Below are positions 1 to 11,529 of a DNA stretch of 64,000 bases, piece after piece (position 1 is the first letter of the stretch; each line of letters begins with the position of its first letter). The translations under genes were made by a program, and so were the position numbers. Source of the stretch: Panorpa germanica (lineage: Eukaryota; Arthropoda; Insecta; Mecoptera; Panorpidae); NCBI GenBank assembly GCA_963678705.1, contig OY783216.1, forward strand, positions 12,710,001 through 12,774,000, read 5' to 3'. The notes under the pieces were generated by a model. It worked only from the letters and a program-made list of their open reading frames with translations, had not been told where the DNA came from and searched no databases.

Positions 1-2561
1 ACATTTTTCATTTATATGTAAGCAATTCATAGAATGCAATACAGTTAGTATTGTAAATTGGGAAAAAAGATTGCGCAAAGCATTTTTAGATATTTAAATA
101 ATTATTTTTATATGATTAATGTTTTTGTATTCATTACGTAGATGTTTGCATATCAATTTATTAAAATATTGATCGCGGCATTCTGTGAATCCAAACAACA
201 TAATATAATCTTCAAACTTCGTTTTCAACAAAATGATTATTTCGTCTGCAGGTTTCACGTAACCCTATCATGTTCAAACCATAAATCGTTTGTACCCATA
301 TCATCAATTTTTTCAAAAGAATAGTTTGTTAGAGTGTAAAATGTTAGATTGTAAAACCTGAAAATACATTTCAATTTTCGGGTGGCGACGATACATTCGA
401 CTGCCGTCTTGTGTGTTTGTTTATCTTAAAATCTGTAACTCCCACACTTATTTTGTTCAAATTTTCTTTACAAATAATTTTTTGAACAAATTTTATTTAT
501 AACCTTTTGTTGTTACTTTTAAATTGATAAAATTATAAACCTACTTATTATAAATCATACACGTATCTAAAATTATCAGTCCTAAACAGTTACTTTTTTT
601 TTATCTTAAAAAGTAAGCTCCAGCAAAACTATCATGAAGACTTTTTTTTATAAATTTAAGTATTATTTTATCTGATAGATGACTCTATATCTTACAATTT
701 GTATTTACAACATATTTTGGTATGTCTGATAGATATGCTATATAGTTGCACCGCTGTAAATATAATGTAATGTAATAGAGCACTTCACCAAAAATAAGTA
801 ATGATTCAACAGCGTACAATTTTGCACTTTCTTCTTAAACACATTATTATATATAAAATTATGATATATTATTTAAAAGAATATTTTACGTAATGTAACT
901 AAAATTTATATTTTTTTAATGAAGGAAACAGTTCAATTATACATGTGTAATCATATAAAATTTACTAAATAAAAAATGTTTAAATTTCTTTTTATAAATT
1001 ACATACGGTAGACCTCCATAGTGATAATATGGCTGTTTTCATAAGTCAATCAGAGCTGACTCAACACGCCATCAAATATTCAAGTTAGATAAATATCGAA
1101 ATAATTAATTTCTTACTTTAGAACCAAGGCCATCGGTGTCATGTAAATGAAAAAAAAAGCTGACTATCACTACAGCCGTATTAAAATAATATTAAGTGCA
1201 AAATTCAAATGAACATATATACACGTTTGACTTGTACATCTGTTACTTTTTTTTAAAATAAACTACATCAGTTGCTACTATTACTACAAATTGGTTATTA
1301 GAATGGATGTTTATAAATGTATTAAAGGTTACCCCCGTCGCAAGCGACTACTGACTTTCAAATTTTAATTCCACTTTTAAATTGAAATACTTAACTCGTT
1401 TTATATTAATTTTACATATAACAACAAATAATTTTCCATATAAACTAACTAATTTTTAAATTTCTTTTCTACAAGCCACCAACCAATCTTGACTTGACCA
1501 ATTATTTTTCAAAATTTGGGAATTTTTTTCGATTTGTCAATTGGGTACCAAAGTTAGCCCGCCCATATACAAAATTTCAACTTTCTAGCACAATTCTTAC
1601 TCTTAGCAAAAGCCGCACTTGTGCCTTCAAATAAAATTATTGGGTTTCGAATTCTTTTTTTAATATATTTAATTATTACACAATCCAAAATTTGAGCTTT
1701 GTCCAAAGTTTCCTGCTGGCCACCCCAAATTTCTCCGCGCCCCTTTTATAAATTTTTGAATTTCTAAATTTTAAGATATGTTCGCATTAAATAGCTTATT
1801 ACACATGCAAAATTTCAACTTTCTATCTGTTACGAATTAAAAGTTATACAGGAAAATGTGATTATTATTTTTCCAGTTTCTCTAAAACTACGGATTTCCA
1901 GAAAATTCAAGGGAAAATCCAAAGACGCCAAAAGTCTTACAATTCTTTTCTCTATAAAGTAAAATAATTTCAAAAACATAGCCGTTTCCGTTTTACTATA
2001 AAAATTTCGGATACATATAAGAATATAAGAATATAAATAAACACCTGGTACATTATAATTTAGGATATTGATGTTTCTATTATATTAAATATCTAAATGT
2101 TGACGGTGATGGTTTCTAATTCGGGTTGTAAATCCAAATTCTTTGTGCTAATACAGACTGATTCTCACCGCAATGTAGGCAAAATACATAAAATCTTAGA
2201 ATAACAATAATATTCATAATATCTTAAATTAACAATAGTAAATTAAGATTAGACATTTATAAATTACTTTATTTCTAAACAGGTATAAACAGGTATAACT
2301 GTGTTAAGCAATTAAAAATTTAGTGTTATTGCAACAAATATCGTCCACATCTATAAAGTAACATGTTACACTATTAAAACATAGGTCATATAATTACTAT
2401 ATATATATAAGAGTTCTGTGTTAAGTATGCTATCCTTTTTAAGCTCTATTATATAAAAGAAAAATATTGGACATGACGTTATATGTATTCATATTTTTTA
2501 AAATGTTGGATCTCTTTAATAATGAATATAATATAATAATAATCTTTTCTTCTCTTCTGTA
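1..2561. other. AT-rich non-coding stretch with one repeat Z copy
   Basis: No coding segment with a recognisable family was found; the one short open frame at 142-324 has no domain. About 1490-2030 resembles 49000-49470: both hold a run ending in a block with 'aaaattcaagggaaa'-like text and 'aaagtctta', so this is a diverged copy of the dispersed repeat called repeat Z here. The rest is unassigned. Confidence 0.5.
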
Positions 2562-2695
<134 letters not shown>

Positions 2696-2696
2696 C

Positions 2697-4225
2697 AGAA
2701 AAGACAATGCCTTAACATTAATAGAAATGCGTCAGTAAAAAAAGAAAGTGGACAAACTGCTGAAAGCTTTAATAGAGAAATTTTCAAAGAAAACATCAAA
2801 TGCTGACCAATGGATAAGTTAATTTGAGAGTTAATATGCCAGATTTAAGATTCTGCAGGATAAAGAGAAAACTGAGATATTAAAACTCCTTCTAGAAAAG
2901 CAATGCCTGCATTGGTATATTAGTATGTTGATAACATTAACTGCTAATTTCAAATAAGCAGTATGGAAGGACAACTTTAGTGAAACACCTGGAAATAAAG
3001 GTTGGTCATAAGTAAAATACGCATTTAAATTGAAATTTTATTTTGGATCGTTACTGAATTATGCCACAAAAAAGAAAAGACTCTCATTTGAAGCATATCG
3101 ACACCCAAACAATGATAAATATTATTGTGATGGGATTGCCGGACTATGTACCTGAAAAAAATGATAAGGAAACTGTAGAATCAACCGCTGGTCTTTACAG
3201 TGAAATTGCATTACATGAATATGCAGCGAACAAAAACAATTTTAGCAAAAACAAAAGAAATTCCTATGATTCTATAGAAAAGTCTGACTAAATGAAATCA
3301 TATAAAAATAGTAAAAATTTAAATAAAGGTATTCGGATAAATAAAAGCGCTTAAATAAAAGCGCTGGTTAAAACAGACGAAAGAATACAATAATAAAGAA
3401 AAATATAAAAAGAAAACCGTAAACAATTCAATGATAGATGATAAACTTAAGCATAATGATAAGAAAAACAAATAATAACACCGTTAATTAACGATAAACT
3501 CTTTTTACACGCAGAATTACGCATTTAGATATATTTGCATATATGATTCAGGCTTAAACTTTCTATAATTAATTTTAAATTAATAAAACTGAAAAGAGAA
3601 CGAGAGAATGATTCAATAAGTGACAATTTCATCTAAAATATTAAAAAAAAAAAAATTTATATAGAAGAAAAGGCAGATTTTTAATAATTGATGAAAACGA
3701 TTTCTTAATTGCACTGGATATCATACAAGAAATTTGATTGTTTCAAGATGAAAATATGAAAATCACTGAAGAAAGAGAAGAAATTAAAATAGAGTATTCA
3801 AGAGGAAAGAGTTCAATAAATTATAATAAACATATAAAAGAAGAAGATTTCAAAATAAATATGAGCAATTTAAATACTCAACAAAAGTCAGAAATACACT
3901 TCAGAAATATTTGTTAAACACTTATAAATAATTCTTTGCAAAAGAAAAATATGACATTGGCACGGGCAGAGAATACTAATCATGTATTGATCTACTCATG
4001 GACAAATATTAAAATAATAGACCTTATAGATGTTCAGTTAAAGATAAAAAGGACATAGATGAACAAATACAAAGCTGCTAAATAAAAAATGTTTTACAAG
4101 GATCTTATAGTCCGTTTGCGGCACCGGTGACTTTGACTTCCAGAAACATGATAACAAAAAATCAAGATTATGTTTAGATTTTAGAGATCTAAATAAAATT
4201 GTGGTAGAAATATTGAATAAAGAGA
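2697..4225 (+). pseudogene. Decayed Ty3/Gypsy gag and reverse transcriptase remnant
   Basis: Conceptual translation in several frames gives a Gypsy Gag pattern: 'LHWYIS' near 2905, a 'KGWSQVKYA'-like stretch near 3000, and 'KKRKDSHLKHIDTQTMIN' followed by 'GLPDYV' at 3061-3160. Near 4090-4205 there is a reverse transcriptase entry segment ('GSYSPFAAPVTL', then a 'LDFRDLNKIV'-like block after a frameshift). Between them is AT-rich sequence with scattered acidic fragments and stops. No LTR was found. The copy ends abruptly at a repeat Z unit near 4215. It is an old, non-functional retrotransposon fragment; the Gypsy assignment rests on the RT motif and is fairly safe, the Gag part less so. Confidence 0.55.
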
Positions 4226-4455
4226 ATGGAAACTTGGGGTATGTATAGAGACACTAATTGTGCATAGTTCCTACTAATTGGGACAAAAAAAATTTTCTTC
4301 TGTGCTGGCTCAAATTTTTGGGGACAATGTTGCAAGCAGCCAGAAGATGAAATTGAGGACGTAAACCCTCTCTATAGACTGTCATTACAGACTAACTATA
4401 GAAAGCTAAAAATTTCAGTGTCAACGGGAGCTAGAGATCAAAAACTAGAAACATA
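4210..4455 (-). repeat. Repeat Z, 240-bp unit (reverse orientation)
   Basis: The reverse complement shares ordered landmarks with 40860-41090 and 49000-49240: 'aactcccg', 'tggaaattt', 'cattgtcccc', 'gcacaattagtgtctc' and 'ataccc.aagttt'. No coding capacity is visible. Confidence 0.6.
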
Positions 4456-4734
4456 AATAAATAGAGGATCCAAACAAAATAGATCCCCGTGCCAATTATT
4501 TGACAAATTTAGTTCAGTAGTTCTGTTCAATATAGTGAGGGATCTATTGCTAAAATGTAGATACAAATCTAAGATTATGTTTTTTGGGAAACAAGGACAT
4601 GTATTGACAGTTCCGATTAATTTTGTTGGCTAATTATAATTAAATTCAAGCAAGAAAGAGTTTATTAACTAAAAAAGAAGGAGAATATCGATAGTATTTT
4701 ATATATTTTTATTAAGAGAAAAGTGGAAAGGCAA

Positions 4735-5890
4735 AATACCTTAGTATTGGATTTTGGACATGTGGAGAAACAACCTGCGCCTGTAGATGTACATCAATGG
4801 TAGCTTGGCGTGATGACTGAAAGTGAAGTGGCAAATATAGTTAGCATAAACATGATGCACGAGAAGTATTTGTTAAATTTAAAGTTAAGGACAGTTTGTT
4901 AAATATAGAAAGAAAATATCCGGAAACCACCAAATTTAAGCTTGGGACGAAGAGATGGGATATGGATTATGGGATAAAAATACTTAACGTGCATTTCAAA
5001 GTAACAGAAGAAGAAATACGCACAGTGGTGGGTAATTATGGTAAAATAATAAAGTACGAAGAGGAAATGTGTAGAGGTGAAGGTCTAATAAATGTAGCCA
5101 CGGAGTACAGATGTTTGAAGATAATACCGAATTGAGTGTTCCCGGTTAAAATGCTTATATATAAAAAATGGGCGACTCTAATAGAAATAGGTAAGGCTAA
5201 AAGATGCTTCGCGTGTGGGGAATCCGAAAACATAAGAGCAGAGTGCAAAACGGAATGGCCAACAAAGTACTTAAGTCACTTCAATTACACGATGGCGTGA
5301 ATGGAAATTACAGCTGATAAGGATGTGGTAGTTGATAAAGAGGACAAGAAAAAAACGGAATGTAAAATAGTTTTAGCAAGAGTTGAATTATTAGAAGCAG
5401 TAAAGATGGATAGGATGGCAAAGGAAGGGCAATGTAAAGGAGTAGAAAGTGATTTTAATAAGAAGGAAATGTCAAGGCAGGTTAATAAAATGCGCATAGA
5501 AAAAAATTTTGATAGAAAAAGAAAAGGTATGTCTAGTTTAAGTAAGGATAAAGATGAAGAAAAGGACAAACCTAGATAGGAAAATAATAAAGAAGGAATA
5601 GAGAAGGAGAATATTAAGAAGAAACAAGCACGCAAATGTTTATAAGGCCCTTCAAAGAATGATAAAAAGAACCGAGTCGGGAGAAAAATAAATTCTTAAG
5701 TTAGATTCCGCGGATGTGTTTCTGATAAGATGGCCAGGATTCAGGGTGATCAGAAAAGATAGAGATGGTAGAGAAAGAGATATGGCCTTAATAGTAAAGG
5801 CAGAGGTTTTTATTATGGAGTTAAATTTAAAAAATAAAGACAGAATAGAACTAGTAAGGGTAGAAGAAGTAAAGTGAAAATCGCACAAAG
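4735..5890 (+). pseudogene. Gypsy-M gag: RRM-like segment and CCHC-type zinc knuckle
   Basis: The segment at 4896-5135 reads 'YGIKILNVHFKVTEEEIR' followed by 'VGNYGKI', which has the beta-alpha spacing of an RNA recognition motif. After one stop the frame continues to 'KRCFACGESENIRAEC' near 5200, a zinc knuckle CX2CX4NX4C with Asn where His is normal. A lysine- and glutamate-rich tail (5301-5579) and a further block to about 5875 follow. Its position just upstream of protease and RT supports a Gag role, meaning nucleic-acid binding and particle assembly. It is broken by stops and frame changes. The RRM reading is inference from pattern only. Confidence 0.5.
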
Positions 5891-6039
5891 TCAATAGTCT
5901 CTATAGCAAACATAGAAAGCTAAGTGAATGAAGTTGCATACCCAAAATTGATTATAGAAAATTAGCAAAAGAGATGATATTAAAGGTGTGCAAATTCTTA
6001 AAGCAATGGACTTTGTAGGATTTCTCATGTCAAATGAGA

Positions 6040-7692
6040 CTTTACATTCCTCGTAGCGCCAATAAAGGAAGAATGTGTTCTGGGTTACGATTGGATGTCG
6101 TCAATAAACTGTAGAATTTTTCCAAGGGCTGAAATTATACAAATAGGAAGAGACCGGCTTGAGCTGCTAAAAGATGACACTAAAGAAGCTCTAAATATCA
6201 GAACAGGTATTACGAAAAACATAGACTCCTTAGAAGATAAAGAAGTGACCCTTCCGGACCACCTACAGTACGTCTATGAGAAGTCAAACAAAAATTAAAC
6301 TCTTGAAGAATCTCATGACCTGAAGATGGTAATACAAGACAACCAGGACATTTTTTCATCAGGAATAGAACACATGGGACACACGACATTAGTGCAACAC
6401 GAAATAAAGGTAGGAAACGCTAGACCAATTAAACAACCTGCACTAAGACTATTGTGGGGACAAGAAGAGGAGGTTGACGCCATGGTAAATCAAATGCTGC
6501 GAGATAGAATAATAGATCCCATAACAAGTCCATAAGCATCACCGATAGTACTTGTAAAGAAAAATGATGGATCTTAGCGATTCTGCGTAGACTATAAGAG
6601 ACTGAACGATGTTACGCTAAAGGATGCATACCCGTTTCCTCGTATCGATAGCCTTTTTAGCGTGTTAAACGGGTCTAAATACTTCTCCACGCTTGATCTC
6701 CGGAGCGGATATTGGCAAGTGGAAGTAAAACAAAAAGATAGGGAAAAAACAGCGTTCACGACCGGGAAAGGTCTATGGCTATTTCTATGGCGTTTATGGC
6801 ACCCGCAACATTTGAACGAATAATGGATAACGTCTTAAAAGAGTTACCTCAAAGAACATGCCTCGTGTATCTAGACGACATAGTAATGCTTATTAAAGAT
6901 GCTAGAAGTCAATTAGAAAAATTGAAAATGGTTTTTCAACGATTACGAGTAGCAAACCCTAAATTAAATCCAAAAAAAATGCATCCTATGTGCCGAAAAA
7001 CAAGATATCTGGGAAATTTTGTTACTAGAAATGGAATATCTACGGACCCGGAAAAAGTAAAAGCTATTCAGACCTGGCCGACACCCACCAACCTGTCGGA
7101 AGTGCAAAGTTTCCTTGGGTTATGTGCTTATTACAGAAAATTTGTTTCAAACTTTGCCAAGATTGCAAAACCGTTGTATGAACTTACGGAGAAACCAACT
7201 ACGAAAAGACGACCCATTGTGTGGACTCCATCATGTGAAGACTCGTTTAACCAATTAAAGGGAAAGCTTACAAATGCCTCGATCCTTGCATTTCCCCAAC
7301 GTGTAGGCGAATTTATATTGGATACGGACGCATCGCATACCGGAATGGGAGCAGTACTCTTACAAATACAACACGGCGAAGAACGCGTAATAGAATACTT
7401 TAGTAGGGTATTCTTGAAGGCCGAACAGAATTACTGTGTTACGCGAAAGCAACTTCTGGCCGTCGTCAAAGCTCTGAAACAGTATAGACACTATTTGTGG
7501 GGCCAGCCATTTCGAATTCGTACGGATAACGCTTCGCTAACCTGGTTAACAAATTCTAAGGAGCCTGAGGGACAACTAGCACGTTGGCTTCAACAGATAA
7601 GCGAATACCAGTATAAAATCGAGTACCGGCCGGGACGTCAACACGCAAATGCAGATACATTGTCTAGAAGACCTTGTGCAACCAACGGATAG
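6040..7692 (+). pseudogene. Gypsy-M pol, part 1: protease end, reverse transcriptase, RNase H
   Basis: 'CVLGYDWMSSINCRI' (about 6072-6115) matches the C-terminal end of a retroviral-type aspartic protease. RT starts with 'DMSP/ASPIVLVKKNDGS'-type sequence near 6535-6570, then 'RFCVDYKRLNDVTL' and 'STLDLRSGYWQV'; the catalytic 'YLDDIVM' is in the open frame 6775-7692. RNase H follows with 'LDTDASHTGMGAVLLQ' and ends at 'ADTLSRRPC'. A stop interrupts the entry of RT (the last codon before 'ASPIV' is TAA at about 6533-6535), another lies just after 'NDGS' near 6570, and a frame change lies near 6770. The product would have copied element RNA into DNA in the cytoplasm; this copy is dead. Confidence 0.9.
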
Positions 7693-7848
7693 GACCACTG
7701 TGAACGTGAGGAGGCGAAACAGGATCCTGAATGTGAACTTGAGGAGGAAATATTTATCCGACATACTCAAGTCTATTTGCAAAACGGTCGATTACCTCTT
7801 AACTATGATGATGCCGAAAAATACGATCCCGACACACTGATAAAAGCA

Positions 7849-8290
7849 GAAGTCAAAATGAGCATGTAATACATCAGGGATGATCTATTCCTAGCTCCCT
7901 CAGAATACTCGTTAGCCCATTGTGTCGCAGAAGACCTGCATATGAGTAAAGGTATTGCAGTAACATTCAAAGAGAAATTTGAAGACTTGAGAAAGGTTTA
8001 AAAACAACAAAGAAAAGTAGGGGAGGTTGCAGTTCTAAAAAGAGATGGAAGATTTATTTATTACCTGATTACAAAATGGAGAAGTTCCGGAAACCAACGT
8101 ATCAGGATCTTTGGCGGTTATTGGTATCACTACGAGAATACATCCTGCAGCAACAAGTAAAGAAGTTAGCCATTCCACAAATAGGTTGCAGACATGATCA
8201 TTTGATGTGGGCACATGTAGAGCGCATGCTGAAATACGTGTTCTATGATTTAGAGATCAACATTCAGGTTTATAAACCAGAACCACTAAC
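7849..8290 (+). pseudogene. Gypsy-M pol, part 2: OARD1/TARG1-type macrodomain
   Basis: The translation from about 7873 gives 'DDLFLAPSEYSLAHCVAED', then 'MSKGIAVTFKEKF', '[19 protein letters not shown]', '[11 protein letters not shown]', 'IPQIGCRHDHL' and 'INIQVY'. This follows the whole fold of OARD1 (TARG1), an enzyme that removes ADP-ribose from proteins and deacetylates O-acetyl-ADP-ribose. The two residues known to be essential in that family are present: the Lys of 'LITK' at 8074-8076 and the Asp of 'GCRHD' at 8196-8198. It lies between RNase H and the integrase zinc-binding region, in the pol reading order. The copy has a TAA at 7999-8001 and a one-base frame change near 8085-8092. Downstream of that the frame is open straight into integrase (8076-9464), which shows it was part of the polyprotein and not a chance neighbour. 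Confidence 0.85.
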
Positions 8291-8299
8291 AACCGTTCC

Positions 8300-9690
8300 C
8301 ATAAGATACTGGACGCGGGCGAAGGCTAAAACCGAGGAGACCCAAGTAACAGTAAATAATAATTTGCCTCCACCTGCAGATAGCTCGATTCAAAGGACTG
8401 ATCGAGTAGAAGATGAACTAGGTGACATTGTAGGTGAAGCACAGATAGAAGATGAAGATCTGGCACTCATTGCGGCATGGAAAAAGACAGGAACTAGACC
8501 TCAATGGCCAGAGGTATCAGCCTATAGTCCACGTGTAAAAGAATATTGGTCTATGTGGAACTGTATAGAACTTCACGAAGGAAGGCTATATCGGTTGTGG
8601 CATTTTGTAGATGACAGGCCACCCATTCGACAACTGATAGTACCTAAGAAACTAGTCTCGGATATATTGAAACAGGTACACGATAGTTTCTCAGGTGGAT
8701 ATTTTGGGGTACATAATACACTAGAGAAGATACGGCAAAGGTGGTATTGGCCCCGTTACGGAGCATCAGTAAAACGATGGTGTCGAAATTGTGACACTTG
8801 TACGGCCAGTAAAGGACCCCGACTGAGAAATCGAGGACATATGCATACCCACACCGTGGAAGCACCGTTCGAAAGAGTTAGAATGAACATTTTAGGATCA
8901 CTGCTACGGAGCCGAACCGGCAATAAATACGTGTTGATCGTGGTGGATTATTTTACTAAATGGCCTGAAATACTTCCTATCCCGAATAAAGCAGCAATTA
9001 CAGTTGCAAAAGTCTTTGTGCAAGAAGTAGTATCGCGTTATGGAGTTCTCCTAGAGATACATTCGAATAAAGAAAGGAATTTTGAAGCCGCCGTATTCCA
9101 GCAGATTTTGAAAGTTCTGGGAATGCATAAAACCCGAACTGCACCATTGCATCCGCAGTCGAACGGCATGGTTGAGAGACTAAATCGTACAATAGAAGAA
9201 TATCTGTCAAAATGTGTCAATGCTAATCAAGAAAATTGGGACGATATGATATCTCTTTTTCTACTAAGATATTGGTCGGCGGTGCGCGAAGCAAGACAAC
9301 AGACACCAGCCGCTATGCTAAAGGGACGTGAACTTAGGTTACCCTGTGACATAATGTACGGACCTCCTCCCGAAAGAAGGTTTATTAACAACGAAGAATA
9401 CTGCGAAACCATAGCGCAAAAATTAAAAGAGATCCACAAATTTGCAAGAAAACGCCTTCAGTAAGCGACGGATCGCTCGAAAACGCGTTATGATTGTGAG
9501 AAACAAAGTTATCGTTTTTCCAGTATGGCATTACTATCCTAAGAAAAAGATAGGACGAAGCCCTAAGCTACAAGCCAAATGGGAAGGACCGTATTTAATA
9601 TCAGCTGTCATTTCAAACGTGATCTACAAGGTACAGAGGTGATCCCGAGGAAAAAGCATGATTGTTCACCGAGACCGGCTCGCAAAGTAC
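8300..9690 (+). pseudogene. Gypsy-M pol, part 3: integrase with GPY/F-type end
   Basis: The HHCC zinc-binding region is visible ('HDSFSGGYFGVH' then 'CRNCDTC'), followed by the DDE core: 'IVVDYFTKWPE', 'IHSNKERNFE' and 'NGMVERLNR'. The second catalytic Asp is replaced by Asn ('HSN' near 9062-9070). After a frame change around 9450 the C-terminal 'KWEGPYLI' (GPY/F motif) and 'MIVHRDRLAKYEG' complete the protein. It would join element DNA to the chromosome in the nucleus. With the Asn change and the frame breaks this copy is inactive. Confidence 0.9.
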
Positions 9691-9770
9691 GAGGGTGAAA
9701 ATGCTCCATAATAGAAATTATCTGAATCAGCCGCCCGATAAAAATTATAAGCTCTCGGGACAAGCGTTTT

Positions 9771-9784
9771 AAAGAGTGGGAAAG
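9771..9784 (+). other. Polypurine tract of Gypsy-M
   Basis: AAAGAGTGGGAAAG directly precedes TGTTAC at 9785. A purine run abutting a TG is the normal plus-strand primer and fixes the inner border of the 3' LTR. Confidence 0.7.
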
Positions 9785-10013
9785 TGTTACGAATTGACGG
9801 GATCGTCGCACGATATAGAGATCACAGCGAAATAAACAAAAGCTAGAGAATGTCAATTGTTTTTAATAGTTAGAATTGTAATTGTTTTAGTAGTAGGAAT
9901 TATAATTGTTTGAGTTGTGAATATTGTAATTTCGGTGGATAAAAATTAACGGTCTAAATAAAAGTAAGAATCATTCGAACTTTTATAGATGTGGCTATTA
10001 TTAATTAGTTACA
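9785..10013 (+). repeat. 3' LTR of Gypsy-M
   Basis: It begins TGTTACGAATTG after the polypurine tract and ends at TTAGTTACA, giving short inverted ends (TGTTAC/GTTACA) and about 229 bp. An AATAAA at about 9957 is a plausible polyadenylation signal. No second copy is present in the window, so the borders are inferred. Confidence 0.6.
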
Positions 10014-10093
10014 CAACGCGACTTATTTGATAAAATATAATTTGAAATATTCAATAATTAAAAAGGAAACACGCCGTCGCCCAGAAAAAGTGT

Positions 10094-10713
<620 letters not shown>

Positions 10714-10735
10714 CATCTCACACAATTCATTAAAT

Positions 10736-10837
10736 GAATTGAACTAAGTGCGGATTAGTAACTCATAGCGAATTGAATTAAGTGCGGATTAGTAACTCAT
10801 AGCGAATTAAACTAAGTGCGGATTAGTTATCTACGAG
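10736..10837 (+). repeat. Three tandem 34-bp repeats in the Gypsy-D leader
   Basis: Units begin at 10736, 10770 and 10804, each opening 'gaatt.aa.taagtgcgg'. The first two differ at one base; the third diverges at its end. They lie between the LTR and gag, in the untranslated leader. Confidence 0.85.
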
Positions 10838-11018
10838 TTAAACACAAGTGAATAATACAAAGAAGAATAATACAAGATAGTTTTCTACAAACAGTGCTTT
10901 TAAGTGATAGTTCATTAGCGGAATAGTCGAGAATTTATAAGACGGACTTTATAATAGGACTAGCAAGTGAATTGTATCAGAAAAGTGAGTAAACTGTTTA
11001 ACGAGGAGAAAATTGAAA

Positions 11019-11519
11019 ATGGCATATAACGTAAACATGAACGATACTACTGTTGATGATAGTTTGTTAGCTGGACGCTCAGGAAACTCAACATCTAGTG
11101 AAGATAGTTGGTTGGGAGTGCAAGCAGAGCTGACGAGGCTTAGAACAGAACTATTGCAGTTGAGTATCGGGAACAGTACAATACAGGAACAGAGGATGAA
11201 TCACCATGGGTGTATGCCGACACAGAACCTGGAATGCATACCTGTGTTTAACCCAGCAACCACGGTATTGACGGCTACAGCTTGGGTGCGAAAATTGGAG
11301 AAAATAGCAGACATTTATGGATGGAGTGATAAAGTAAAGCTTCATCGAGGTGTCAACAAGCTGCAGAGTGCCGCGAAAAACTAGTTAGATGCTAGTTTGG
11401 ACATAGTTAAGGATTGGACGACGTTAAAATACGAGTTAATCAGGAATTTCCCAGTGGAGTACGATGAATCTGACGTACACATGGAACTAATGAAGATACA
11501 ACGAGAAAAAAACGAGTGA
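11019..11519 (+). pseudogene. Gypsy-D gag
   Basis: ATG at 11019 sits in a good context (gaaaATGg). The frame reads 'LQAELTRLRTELLQL'-type coiled sequence, then 'AWVRKLEKIADIYGWSDK', a pattern typical of Gypsy Gag ('W...E.....W.D'). A TAG at 11382-11384 breaks the frame, which then continues with 'LDIVKDWTTLKYELI' up to TGA at 11517. There is no zinc knuckle, so the Gag C-terminus is deleted. About 166 codons remain where several hundred are usual. Confidence 0.7.
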
Positions 11520-11529
11520 TGATTTGTAA

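Larger units (their letters stand above)
4735..10013 (+). mobile_element. Gypsy-M: Ty3/Gypsy LTR retrotransposon with an inserted macrodomain
   Basis: The order along the + strand is Gag (RRM-like fold plus zinc knuckle), the end of an aspartic protease, reverse transcriptase, RNase H, macrodomain, integrase, polypurine tract and 3' LTR. The domain order PR-RT-RH-IN is that of Ty3/Gypsy. No matching 5' LTR was found; the left limit is where Gag-like coding sequence fades. The copy has several nonsense codons and at least three frame changes, so it cannot make a full polyprotein. The feature that sets it apart is the OARD1-like macrodomain between RNase H and integrase. Confidence 0.85.

Noticed and set aside
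142..324. 60-codon open frame near the left edge
   Set aside because: No domain, no codon bias different from its surroundings and no splice or start context to support it.
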